From positions 1-12,109 of the forward strand of contig CAJJPW010000039.1 of NCBI GenBank assembly GCA_905193725.1: 12,109 nt of DNA, read 5' to 3'. This DNA comes from an uncultured Eubacteriales bacterium (GTDB lineage Bacteria > Bacillota > Clostridia > Christensenellales > Christensenellaceae). Position 1 is the stretch's first letter, and every line of letters starts with the position of its first letter. Below the pieces are notes generated by a model. The model was given only the letters and a program-made list of their open reading frames with translations. It had not been told where the DNA came from and searched no databases. This document shows positions 6,180 through 12,109 of the stretch, one piece after another. Made by a program: the position numbers and the translations under genes.

Positions 6180-8525
6180 CTATTTTTTGACTTTGCCCAA
6201 AGCTTCAAGGACAACATCGGGTGTAGCTGGATATCTCTTAATATCAACGCCAATAGCATTGGAGATAGCCATCATACAAGCGCTGGCTGTGCAAGCGCCG
6301 GCGTTTTCGCCAATACCTACAGCTTTAAAGTGATAGGAATTAATTGGCGTTTCCATTACAGATAGACCAAATGGCGGGAACTCGTTGAAAGGTCTCCATT
6401 TGTAGTCGATCATGTTGCAGGAGAGGAGTCTGCCAGTAGCAGGGTCAATGATGCTCTCTTCATAGAGTGCAGTATCCAATGAGGCGGAACCGATACCACC
6501 GTGTAATTGCATCTCCAAAGTAGCAGGGTCAATAATCTGACCAGCGTCTGAGCCGCTTAACATATCGATAACTTTTGCAAGACCAGTTTCTGTGTCTACT
6601 TCTACCTCAATAAAGCTGGATACGCAGCTAGGTGTAGAGAAGTTCTCTACGTGTCTGCCAAAGCCTGTCAGTGTGCAGAATTGAGGAACCAACGCATTCC
6701 ACGGTACCCACAATTCCGGACGGGAAATGGATCTTACCCCGTAGTTATATAACTCTAAGAACTCAGGCTCTACATGTAAAATAGGAGCCGCTAAGTTGAT
6801 CATCTGTTGGGCAACATCCTGTGCCGCTTTGACGGCCGCACGACCGCGGGTGATCGTTCCACGAGAGCCGCAAAGGCCGGTGTTCGTGCCGTTGAACATG
6901 TTATCAGGATCCGTGATCTTGATCATCTCATAAGGCACTTTGAGAACTTCAGCAACCTGTTTTAATACGTTGCTGCGCTGCCCCATACCGCTTTCAGTTA
7001 CGTCCATTTGGAGAACGATGTCGCTCTTGGGCTCGGTAATTCTCGGGAGGATATGTACAAAACCTTCTGTCCAGGATTCGCCTACGTCTGCATTACCGCA
7101 AACGGATACGCCTAAGCCCCTCTTATATCTGCCGTCCGGAGATACATAGGTGGGAACCCCCCAGCCCTTCCAACGGTCTTTCCAGTGGAATTTTTCTGCT
7201 GCTGCATCGATGGATGCGTCGTAGTTGATGGAATCATCGCAGGTCCAATATCTGCCATCACGCCAAATGTATTTCTGACCGCCATGGATGTAGTTTTTCT
7301 TAAAGGATTCTACAGGGTCAACATTGGCCTCTCTCATAACCCGCGTCATGAGCAGGGAAAGGCAAGCGTTGAGCTCTTGACCGCCGTAACCGCGAACCAC
7401 GCCGGCGGAGTTTTTGTTAGTGACGATACAGTTGGAAAGCAGATCCCAATTTTCTGCCTGGCCACAGAACAGCTGGCATTCGCCCAAACCAACGGAAACC
7501 TGGCCTTGGGTGGTGCTGCAGAAGCATCCGCAGTCTACATCCCAAACACCCTGTACCGCACGGATGATACCGTCTTTGTCGCAGCCAAGCTTTGCCTTGA
7601 TCTGGCTGCCAAGTCTGGTCTCGTGGATGATGAAGTGCTCGGTTTTAGACTGCATCCATTTTACAGGACGGCCGTTGGTAGCCTTAGAAAGCATACAGCA
7701 GTATTGGCATGGAATAACCAAAGCGTTTTTACTTCCGTAAGAGCCGCCCACATTGAAGGATTTGGCATGTACTCTAAAGCCTGGAATAACCGTCTCGTTT
7801 TGAATGGTCATGATAAAGGTACTCTGGCTCGTGCCATATACCAAATAGTCGTCTCCGCCTTCCCATTTGGCAATAACGCCAGGGCTCTCTGGAGGCAATG
7901 GTGTGGGCTTTTGAGCGAACTCTACAAAGTCCTCTGCGATGAATTCGCACTCCTCAAATCCCTTCTCAATATCTCCTCTCTTGAGGTGATACCATGGGCC
8001 ATCTGGCTGCATGCCTTTAGAACCGCCAGGAACGATGTTGTTTACGATATCGTCTCTTTCATAGAGCTGAGGAGCCCCGTCCTTCACAGCTTCTACTGCA
8101 TCATATACAGGTTCTAATTCCTCATACTCTACCTCAATCAGTTCCAGTGCATTTTTTGCAATTTCTTCAGTATCTGCTGCTACGATTGCAACGCCATCCC
8201 CTGCAAAGTGAACTCTTTTGCCCAAAATCGGCTTCATAGGTGGCTCGCCCATACCCCAGGAAGGATCACAGTCTTCATATGTTAAAACAGCGTGTACGCC
8301 TGGAAGTGCTTTGGCTGCAGAAGTATCGATTTTAGTGATTTCCGCATGGGGAACAGGGCTCTTCAAAACGGCACAAATTAATGCATCTTTTACTGTATAG
8401 TCGTCCAAAAATACCGCTTTTCCCGTTACAATATCCTTTGCGTCGATACGCTGACAGTTTTTACCTACATATTTGTAGTTGGATTTGCTGACTAGCTTAT
8501 CAGATCTCGTTTCATATTTAGTCAT
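6180..8525 (-). CDS. Molybdopterin-binding catalytic subunit of a xanthine-oxidase-family hydroxylase
   Basis: A 781-residue large subunit carrying the molybdopterin cytosine dinucleotide cofactor. The small N-terminal 'hammerhead' domain covers about residues 16-145; the two Mo-binding domains follow. Visible family motifs are GTSQSTF (231-237), FNVGGSYGSK (257-266), VVRGYGGQELNA (376-387), ESGMGQRSNVLKQVAEVL (511-528), CGSRGTITRGRAAVKAA (552-568), DAGQIIDPATLEMQLHGG (660-677) and GIGENAGACTASACMMA (737-753), where E740 fits the catalytic glutamate. It would hydroxylate a carbon next to a hetero atom, oxidise an aldehyde, or reduce a phenolic thioester. The HcrB-like Fe-S loop in its partner favours the benzoyl-CoA reductase branch, but the substrate is unknown. 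I chose the ATG at 8525 because AGGAGGGAGG (8543-8534) lies 8 bases upstream; the in-frame ATG at 8567 lies inside the previous gene. It overlaps that gene by 8 bases, so translation is probably coupled. Confidence 0.93.
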   Translation of the reverse strand: MTKYETRSDKLVSKSNYKYVGKNCQRIDAKDIVTGKAVFLDDYTVKDALICAVLKSPVPHAEITKIDTSAAKALPGVHAVLTYEDCDPSWGMGEPPMKPILGKRVHFAGDGVAIVAADTEEIAKNALELIEVEYEELEPVYDAVEAVKDGAPQLYERDDIVNNIVPGGSKGMQPDGPWYHLKRGDIEKGFEECEFIAEDFVEFAQKPTPLPPESPGVIAKWEGGDDYLVYGTSQSTFIMTIQNETVIPGFRVHAKSFNVGGSYGSKNALVIPCQYCCMLSKATNGRPVKWMQSKTEHFIIHETRLGSQIKAKLGCDKDGIIRAVQGVWDVDCGCFCSTTQGQVSVGLGECQLFCGQAENWDLLSNCIVTNKNSAGVVRGYGGQELNACLSLLMTRVMREANVDPVESFKKNYIHGGQKYIWRDGRYWTCDDSINYDASIDAAAEKFHWKDRWKGWGVPTYVSPDGRYKRGLGVSVCGNADVGESWTEGFVHILPRITEPKSDIVLQMDVTESGMGQRSNVLKQVAEVLKVPYEMIKITDPDNMFNGTNTGLCGSRGTITRGRAAVKAAQDVAQQMINLAAPILHVEPEFLELYNYGVRSISRPELWVPWNALVPQFCTLTGFGRHVENFSTPSCVSSFIEVEVDTETGLAKVIDMLSGSDAGQIIDPATLEMQLHGGIGSASLDTALYEESIIDPATGRLLSCNMIDYKWRPFNEFPPFGLSVMETPINSYHFKAVGIGENAGACTASACMMAISNAIGVDIKRYPATPDVVLEALGKVKK

Positions 8526-9024
8526 TCTTAACGCCTCCCTCCTGTGCAACAGCTTCAATTGCGTCAAAAACGTGGTACTGGCTAATGCATCTACAGAAAT
8601 TTCCTGCTAGCGCTTCGCCAATCTCTTCCCGAGTGGGATGTGGATTTTTTAACAGTAGGCCTTTCGCCGCCATGATGATGCCAGGTGTGCAATATCCACA
8701 CTGGAAGGCATAATGATCGATAAATGCCTGTTGCAACGGATCAAGCTCGCCTTTTTCATTGACTAGCCCTTCTACCGTTGTGATTTTCTTACCGTCTACC
8801 TCTACAGTAAGAACGGTGCATGCAGGTACTGGAATATCGTCAACCAATACCGTACAGCAACCACAGGCGCCATCATTACAACTCAGCTTTGCACCTGTGA
8901 GGCCAAAGCGCTCTCTGAGAGTCTCAAGCAGCGTTTCCCGTGGCTTTAATTGTCCGAACGCATCACCTACGGAGAGACTGCGCTCGATACCATTGAGCGT
9001 AAATGTTACTTTGGTTAATTCCAT
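8518..9024 (-). CDS. [2Fe-2S] iron-sulfur subunit of the molybdenum hydroxylase
   Basis: A 168-residue CoxS/HcrC-type electron-transfer subunit, normal length for the family. The N-terminal ferredoxin-like domain binds one [2Fe-2S] through C49, C54, C57 and C69 (CNDGACGCC then PAC). The C-terminal helical domain binds the second through C109-G-Y-C112 (FQCGYCTPG) and C144-R-C146 (NFCRC). All eight canonical ligands are present, with one extra cysteine at 56. It relays electrons between the Mo site and the FAD subunit. The start at 9024 (MELTKV) follows AGGAGG (9035-9040) at 10 bases. The frame stays open upstream to an ATG at 9141, but that ATG lies between the promoter boxes and cannot be used. 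This is the first gene of the operon. Confidence 0.95.
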   Translation of the reverse strand: MELTKVTFTLNGIERSLSVGDAFGQLKPRETLLETLRERFGLTGAKLSCNDGACGCCTVLVDDIPVPACTVLTVEVDGKKITTVEGLVNEKGELDPLQQAFIDHYAFQCGYCTPGIIMAAKGLLLKNPHPTREEIGEALAGNFCRCISQYHVFDAIEAVAQEGGVKND

Positions 9025-9092
9025 TTGCCCCAAACCTCCTCTGTTCTCGCATTTTTCTTTAACCTTTGTGAAATAAATAACATTGCTTAGGA

Positions 9093-9108
9093 TATTATTT
9101 GCATAATA
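9093..9108 (-). other. Small AT-rich hairpin in the operon leader
   Basis: TATTAT (9093-9098) and ATAATA (9103-9108) form a 6-bp stem; on the - strand the loop is GCAA, a stable GNRA-type tetraloop. It sits near the 5' end of the roughly 95-base leader and may protect the mRNA. I see no larger conserved fold such as the molybdenum-cofactor riboswitch. Confidence 0.35.
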
Positions 9109-9127
9109 CAAGTGTATCTTAAGAATA

Positions 9128-9155
9128 AGTATACCACGCAATGCGTGTTTGTCAA
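9128..9155 (-). promoter_or_regulatory. Promoter of the molybdenum hydroxylase operon with embedded palindromic operator
   Basis: On the - strand there is a perfect -35 box TTGACA (9155-9150), a 16-base spacer and a -10 box TATACT (9133-9128), giving a start near 9121. The spacer contains the perfect odd palindrome CACGCA-T-TGCGTG (9147-9135, 13 bp). A repressor bound there would block RNA polymerase directly. The nearby TetR protein is the obvious candidate, but no copy of the palindrome is visible at the TetR or transporter promoters, so the pairing is inferred. Confidence 0.75.
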
Positions 9156-9163
9156 CAGAAATT

Positions 9164-9201
9164 TGCTAAAATTCGCAACAATTTCATGGAAATGCTTGCA
9201 T
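9164..9201. promoter_or_regulatory. Cluster of short dyads upstream of the operon promoter
   Basis: Next to the -35 box lie TTGC-N8-GCAA (9164-9179), ATTTC-ATG-GAAAT (9181-9193) and ATGC-TT-GCAT (9192-9201). They occupy about -40 to -80 relative to the predicted start, where activators usually bind. I do not recognise the sites as those of a specific regulator. Confidence 0.3.
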
Positions 9202-9576
9202 GAATAGCCATAAAAAATTAGGGATATAATGGGGATGGTTCAGCGTTTTGTAAATGAAAAGGTAAAAAGAGTTAAAGGTTTAAAGGTTTAAGAAAAAATT
9301 AAAAAAACTGTAATTTAAGATACAATTGTATTTTTAATTATGATGGATTGAAGTATCGCTTATAACATGCATAAAAATAAATCGAAAAGAAGAACCTGAG
9401 ACCAAAAAATGCAAATAGTATGATATACAAAGAATTGATATTTAGTATTTGAAAATGAGATAAAAATGATAGGACTGCCTAGCACCAATGAAAAAGCTTA
9501 TATTGAAAGTTGTTTCATTTCGGGGATATTGAATCATAAAATGAATCATTTGGAGATTGTGTTTTTACAATCAGAA
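9202..9576. other. AT-rich intergenic stretch without a recognised gene
   Basis: No reading frame with a ribosome site, no RNA gene and no strong hairpin is visible. A TATAAT occurs on the + strand at 9225-9230, but no -35 box lies at the right distance. Short TTAAAGGTTTAAAGG repetition occurs near 9273-9290. Confidence 0.6.
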
Positions 9577-9715
9577 GCGTTTGCTGGGTCAAACCGATAA
9601 TTAAAACAGAAAATATGAATACTCCATACCAAACGGTATAGATATGATGAAAAGAATTGGGAGAAAACACATCGTCCGGCAATCAAAAACTGGATTTGCA
9701 AAAGCAAATTATGAG
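9577..9715 (+). repeat. Diverged copy of the T-arm-like / hairpin repeat module
   Basis: The stretch aligns with 10089-10215 at an offset of about 510 bases. It runs from GCGTTTGC through TAAAACAGAAAATAT to the hairpin CCATACCAAACGGTATAGA (9624-9642), and on through GAAAAG, GAGAAAA, AATCAAAA and GGATTTGCAAAAG blocks. It is clearly older than the other two copies, and the tRNA-like GTTCGAATCC is decayed to GGTCAAACC. Function unknown. Confidence 0.55.
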
Positions 9716-9719
9716 ATAT

Positions 9720-10085
9720 GCTCGTGGAGGCAACCTTGGGGAAGGGGATATTGAATCAACAGAAGTGAGAATTGTGTCGCTGCATTTTCCCAGGCCGAGG
9801 TAAAGTAAGGAAGCAATTTCCAAGAACCTGAGTGAAGAAGAAAAGCCGTGCAGCAGCGGGCACAGCATCATGCCGTATTTTGGCAGGTCAAGGAAAAATG
9901 AGAAAAGCGGCTCCTGTGTATAAGGGCTTGAGTGGAAAAGAAAGATGTATGTGAGGCAGAGGAAGTAGTGTTCACGCAGCATTTATCCAAGTTGAGGAAA
10001 GGTGAGAAAGCAACTCCCGTGGATGAGAACTTGAGTGGAAAAGAAACAGTGTATGTGCGGCAGTGGGTGCAGCGTCACGCTGCCA
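9720..10085 (+). repeat. About four imperfect ~100-bp tandem repeats
   Basis: A block centred on TGAGTG-AAAAGAAA recurs with AGTG at 9831, 9931 and 10034, a period of 100-103 bases. Flanking blocks recur in register: AGGAAA-GTGAGAAAGC before it, and G-GTGT-CACGCAGCATTTATCCAAG-TTGAGG after it. An earlier partial unit ends near 9800 (TGCATTTTCCCAGGCCGAGG). The copies differ at many positions and by small indels. No frame is conserved between units, so they are not likely to be coding. I do not recognise the family. Confidence 0.6.
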
Positions 10086-10215
10086 GCGGCGCTTGCCCGT
10101 TCGAATCCAACATTAAAAACAAAAAAATATCCCATACCTAACGGTGTAGAATTTTATGAAAAGGGCTTGGAGAAAAACATATCGTTCGGGAATCAAAATA
10201 ATAGAATTTTACAAG
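10084..10215 (+). repeat. Second copy of the T-arm-like / hairpin repeat module
   Basis: The first 67 bases (10084-10151) are nearly identical to 10522-10588, with a handful of substitutions and one indel. They contain GGCGCTTGCCCGTTCGAATCC, which resembles the T-arm of a tRNA, then seven A and the hairpin CCATACC-TAAC-GGTGTAG. The rest (10152-10215) matches the diverged copy at 9643-9715. No complete tRNA can be folded here. Confidence 0.65.
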
Positions 10216-10231
10216 AGTGAGTAGCGAAATT

Positions 10232-10357
10232 CGCCCGGGCCGTTGCCCGGGGCGTGCCCGGAGGGATAATGCCACAAAGGCTACGCCTTGTGGCATACGT
10301 CCTAGCGGCAGAGCCGCTGCGGACTTCGCAGCTAAAAACATGCCACAGGCATGTTTT
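10232..10357. repeat. Hairpin cluster containing a copy of the tRNA-Arg 3' tail
   Basis: Five hairpins follow each other: a GC-rich stem at 10232-10254, a bulged 12-bp stem at 10269-10296 (ATGCCACAA with TTGTGGCAT), AGCGGC/GCCGCT at 10304-10318, GCTGCG/CGCAGC at 10316-10332 (overlapping the previous one), and a perfect 10-bp AAAACATGCC/GGCATGTTTT at 10335-10357. Between the first two is GGCGTGCCCGGAGGGAT (10251-10267), identical to the 3' end of tRNA-Arg and 3 flanking bases. The density of stems resembles REP-like or small mobile palindromic elements. Confidence 0.6.
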
Positions 10358-10373
10358 CTAAACGCTGCTCACC

Positions 10374-10444
10374 CTCTCAGGGTTCGAATCCCTCCACATA
10401 AAAAACAAAGCACCGCATACTTCCGTATACGGTACTCTGTTTTT
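10374..10444 (+). repeat. T-arm-like fragment followed by a terminator hairpin
   Basis: CTCTCAGGGTTCGAATCCC (10374-10392) looks like the T-arm of a + strand tRNA, but no acceptor, D or anticodon arm accompanies it. It is followed by AAAAAACAAAG and a hairpin, ACCGCATAC-TTCC-GTATACGGT (10411-10432) with outer pairs and five T (10440-10444), which has the form of a terminator. This is probably a repeat unit derived from a tRNA tail and terminator, not a working tRNA. Confidence 0.5.
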
Positions 10445-10521
10445 GGCGTGCCCGGAGGGATTCGCTCCGCTCACTATCGTTCGCTATCACGCCGGGGCAT
10501 CGCGCCTTACTCTGCCACAGG
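10445..10521 (-). repeat. Second copy of the tRNA-Arg 3' tail with unrelated continuation
   Basis: GGCGTGCCCGGAGGGATTCG (10445-10464) is identical to 10598-10617, which spans the last 17 bases of tRNA-Arg plus 3 bases beyond its 3' end. The identity stops inside the T-loop, after which unrelated sequence continues. This fragment cannot encode a tRNA. Confidence 0.7.
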
Positions 10522-10597
10522 CAGCGGCGCTTGCCCGTTCGAATCCATCATTACAACAAAAAAATATCCCATACCTGACGGTATAGAATATTTTTTT
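10522..10597 (-). terminator. Third repeat-module copy, serving as tRNA-Arg terminator
   Basis: The right part, 10558-10597, is a long stem (seven A, TATCCCATACC and GGTATAGAATA, seven T) just behind the tRNA 3' end on the - strand, followed by a T-run in that direction. It should terminate the tRNA transcript and works in both directions. The left part (10522-10557) carries the T-arm-like GTTCGAATCC seen in the other copies. Confidence 0.75.
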
Positions 10598-10600
10598 GGC

Positions 10601-10673
10601 GTGCCCGGAGGGATTCGAACCCGCGACCTTTTGATTCGTAGTCAAACACTCTATCCAGCTGAGCTACGGGCAC
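10601..10673 (-). tRNA. tRNA-Arg (anticodon ACG)
   Basis: The - strand folds into a full cloverleaf of 73 bases. The acceptor stem is GTGCCCG/CGGGCAC (7 of 7 pairs), the D-arm starts GCTCAGCTGGATAGAG, and the anticodon stem is TTTGA/TCAAA around loop CTACGAA with anticodon ACG (read as inosine-CG, arginine CGN codons). The T-arm loop is TTCGAAT with one C-T mismatch in its stem. The CCA end is not encoded: GCC follows the acceptor. It has its own promoter and terminator. Its 3' end is repeated twice nearby. Confidence 0.95.
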
Positions 10674-10697
10674 AGATACTGCTTTACTGCCTATATT

Positions 10698-10726
10698 ATT
10701 ATAAAGAGGTATGGTAAAAAAGTCAA
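10698..10726 (-). promoter_or_regulatory. Promoter of tRNA-Arg
   Basis: On the - strand TTGACT (10726-10721), a 17-base spacer and a perfect TATAAT (10703-10698) form a near-consensus sigma-A promoter. Transcription would start near 10691, about 17 bases before the mature tRNA 5' end. Confidence 0.85.
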
Positions 10727-10791
10727 GTGCTAGGCACTCAAAATTATCACATTCGTCAATACTTGGTGTAAGCTCGTGCAGCAAATTTGGG

Positions 10792-10829
10792 CAAAGAAAA
10801 AGCGCCTAAGGTAAAGCGCCTTTTCTTTG
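10792..10829 (-). terminator. Terminator after murA
   Basis: A 14-bp stem (CAAAGAAAAGGCGC with GCGCTTTTTCTTTG on the - strand, one G-T pair) closes a 10-base loop, 11 bases past the murA stop codon. The T-rich tract is in the 3' arm. It separates murA from the tRNA-Arg promoter. Confidence 0.8.
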
Positions 10830-10840
10830 TGCTTAAAATA

Positions 10841-12109
10841 TCAGAATATTAGAGTATCATCATCTTCATCCTCTTCGATTTTTTCACGCCGAATGTCGGC
10901 GCCAAGAGAAATCAGTTTTTGTTCAATTTTATTATAACCCCGGTCAATGTATTTTACATTATAAATTTCTGTCACGCCGTCCGCCATTAGGCCTGCGATG
11001 ATCAAGGCGGCTCCAGCCCTCAAATCAGAAGCTCGCACTCTAGCGCCCGTTAATCGATCTACTCCTTCTACCACTGCAATTCGGTCGTCGATGGTCACAT
11101 GTGCACCCATACGGCGAATTTCGTTGATGTGTTTAAAGCGAGATTCAAAGATGTTCTCCACAATCATACTAGTGCCGTTTGCTGTGCTGAGCAGCACGGT
11201 AGCGGGCTGCTGAAGATCTGTGGGAAAACCAGGATAGGGAAAGGTCTTAATATTCACATGATTGGGTCGCTTATCGCACTTAACCGCAATAAAGTCATCC
11301 CCTTCTTTTACGTCAATCCCCATTTCAATCATCTTAGCAGATAGCGCCTCCATATGGGTAGGGATGACATTTTTGACCACTACATCACCGCGGGTAGCTG
11401 CCGCTGCAATCATGAGCGTTCCCGTCTCAATTTGATCAGGGATAATGGAATAACTGCATCCGTGGAGAGATTCCACTCCTCTTATTTTAATTACATCTGT
11501 ACCTGCGCCTTTAATCTTGGCCCCCATGCAGTTGAGAAAGTTGGCCACATCCACCACATGAGGTTCCTTTGCGGCGTTCACAATTGTGGTAAGACCCTTT
11601 GCCTTTACAGCCGCCAGCATAATGTTAATGGTAGCGCCAACAGAAACCACATCCAGATAGATGTCATTGCCAATGAGCTCATCATCCACTTGGGCTACTA
11701 ACATGTCATATTCGGTTTTTACCTGGGCACCCAACAAATGCATTCCCTTAATATGCTGGTCGATGGGACGCTCGCCGATAGAACATCCGCCGGGCAAATA
11801 GATTTCCGCATGGTGGAAACGAGAGAGAAGCGCTCCTAAAAAATAGTAGGAAGCCCTTAAACGACGAACAAGGTCGTGCTTCACAGAAGAAGTGGAGACA
11901 TTAGTGGAGTCTATGCGCATTACACCAGGCTCTAACATAGAAACTTCTGCTCCCAGCATTTTTAAAAGTTGAGCGAGTATTTTAACATCAGCAATGTCTG
12001 GCAAATTTTCAATAATACAAACACCCTCACACATAAGTGTGGCAGGCAGTATGGCGACTGCTGCATTTTTTGCGCCATCTACATATACAGTACCTTTCAG
12101 TGGCTTTCC
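10841..12109 (-). CDS. murA: UDP-N-acetylglucosamine 1-carboxyvinyltransferase (MurA), start beyond the window
   Basis: MurA makes the first committed step of peptidoglycan synthesis in the cytoplasm, transferring enolpyruvate from PEP to UDP-GlcNAc. The frame is open to the right edge and reads G-K-P-L-K-G-T-V-Y-V-D-G-A-K-N-A-A there, so only a few N-terminal residues are missing and the ATG at 12034 is internal. Of 422 visible residues, key ones are K14-N15 (substrate binding), C109 in LPGGCSIGERPID (the PEP-binding cysteine attacked by fosfomycin) and D298 in PYPGFPTDLQQP (general base). Motifs RASYYFLGALLSRF, YLDVVSVGATINIMLAA and RRMGA match the second Firmicute paralog (MurAB/MurZ type), so another murA is probably elsewhere in the genome. 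The C-terminus ends in an unusual acidic run (KIEEDEDDDTLIF). It is followed by a terminator. Confidence 0.95.
   Translation of the reverse strand, partial: GKPLKGTVYVDGAKNAAVAILPATLMCEGVCIIENLPDIADVKILAQLLKMLGAEVSMLEPGVMRIDSTNVSTSSVKHDLVRRLRASYYFLGALLSRFHHAEIYLPGGCSIGERPIDQHIKGMHLLGAQVKTEYDMLVAQVDDELIGNDIYLDVVSVGATINIMLAAVKAKGLTTIVNAAKEPHVVDVANFLNCMGAKIKGAGTDVIKIRGVESLHGCSYSIIPDQIETGTLMIAAAATRGDVVVKNVIPTHMEALSAKMIEMGIDVKEGDDFIAVKCDKRPNHVNIKTFPYPGFPTDLQQPATVLLSTANGTSMIVENIFESRFKHINEIRRMGAHVTIDDRIAVVEGVDRLTGARVRASDLRAGAALIIAGLMADGVTEIYNVKYIDRGYNKIEQKLISLGADIRREKIEEDEDDDTLIF

Noticed and set aside
7185..8117. Long (310-codon) + strand frame opposite the molybdopterin subunit
   Set aside because: It is a shadow of the clearly conserved - strand gene; no ribosome site or recognisable domain.
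9025..9121. Molybdenum-cofactor riboswitch in the operon leader
   Set aside because: The leader is only about 95 bases, AT-rich and lacks extended pairing; only a 6-bp hairpin is visible.
9025..9141. N-terminal extension of the [2Fe-2S] subunit up to the ATG at 9141
   Set aside because: The ATG lies inside the promoter spacer, upstream of the predicted transcription start, while an ideal AGGAGG precedes the start at 9024.
9225..9230. + strand promoter (TATAAT)
   Set aside because: No acceptable -35 box lies 16-18 bases upstream, and no gene follows.
9683..9982. 99-codon - strand frame in the repeat field
   Set aside because: No ribosome site, low-complexity hydrophobic translation over degenerate repeats, no recognisable family.
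9720..10085. CRISPR array
   Set aside because: The repeats are about 100 bases long, imperfect and contiguous, without short exact repeats and unique spacers, and no cas gene is present.
9932..10220. Two overlapping small + strand frames (69 and 61 codons) in the repeat field
   Set aside because: They follow degenerate repeats, have no ribosome site, and their frames are not kept between repeat units.
10374..10410. A second tRNA gene on the + strand
   Set aside because: Only a T-arm-like element is present; no acceptor, D or anticodon stem can be folded upstream.
10217..10717. Open frame of 166 codons on the + strand covering the repeats and the complement of tRNA-Arg
   Set aside because: Its end (GIRTRDLLIRSQTLYPAELRAQ region) is the antisense translation of tRNA-Arg, a well-known false protein. 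The rest translates repeats and hairpins, and there is no ribosome site.
10551..10784. Open frame of 77 codons on the - strand with PVAQLDRVFDYESKGRGFESL
   Set aside because: This is the sense-strand translation of tRNA-Arg, another known false-protein pattern.

Overview
The window looks like a chromosomal piece of a low-to-mid GC anaerobic Firmicute, probably class Clostridia. The evidence is strong AGGAGG ribosome binding sites, sigma-A promoters with TATAAT-like boxes, a MurA of the Firmicute MurAB (second-copy) subtype, and a clostridial-style anaerobic molybdenum hydroxylase. The genus cannot be fixed from this sequence.

Layout. Positions 1-2578 hold two paralogous major facilitator transporters on the + strand. 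The first is cut by the left edge and the two are separated by a terminator. A bidirectional terminator at about 2637-2673 separates them from everything to the right, which is on the - strand. Read in - direction, an operon starts at a good promoter near 9150. It encodes a [2Fe-2S] subunit (9024-8518), a molybdopterin catalytic subunit (8525-6180) and a FAD subunit (6165-3793), followed after a 384-base gap by a TetR-type regulator (3409-2744). A 1.5-kb stretch without protein genes (about 9160-10600) is filled on its right side with degenerate repeats, hairpins and copies of a tRNA 3' end. A tRNA-Arg(ACG) gene and an edge-truncated murA, both on the - strand, close the window.

How the genes fit together. 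The three-subunit enzyme belongs to the xanthine oxidase / CO dehydrogenase / 4-hydroxybenzoyl-CoA reductase family and should hydroxylate or reductively dehydroxylate a small, probably aromatic or heterocyclic, compound. The two transporters resemble the oxalate/formate and monocarboxylate type of MFS porter, so they may import that substrate or export a product. The TetR protein is the likely local switch, and a perfect 13-bp palindrome sits between the -35 and -10 boxes of the operon promoter. The substrate cannot be named from sequence.

Most unusual feature. The FAD subunit is a nested fusion. A complete GltD/NfnB-like NAD(P)H oxidoreductase module (about 470 residues, with its own Fe-S cysteines, FAD site and NAD(P) site) is inserted into the loop that in 4-hydroxybenzoyl-CoA reductase beta subunits carries a [4Fe-4S] cluster. 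Three predicted cluster cysteines (C121, C136, C144) lie before the insert and the fourth (C630) directly after it. The second point of interest is the repeat field beside tRNA-Arg: three same-strand copies of the tRNA 3' tail, three copies of a T-arm-like plus hairpin module, about four imperfect 100-bp tandem repeats, and a cluster of hairpins.
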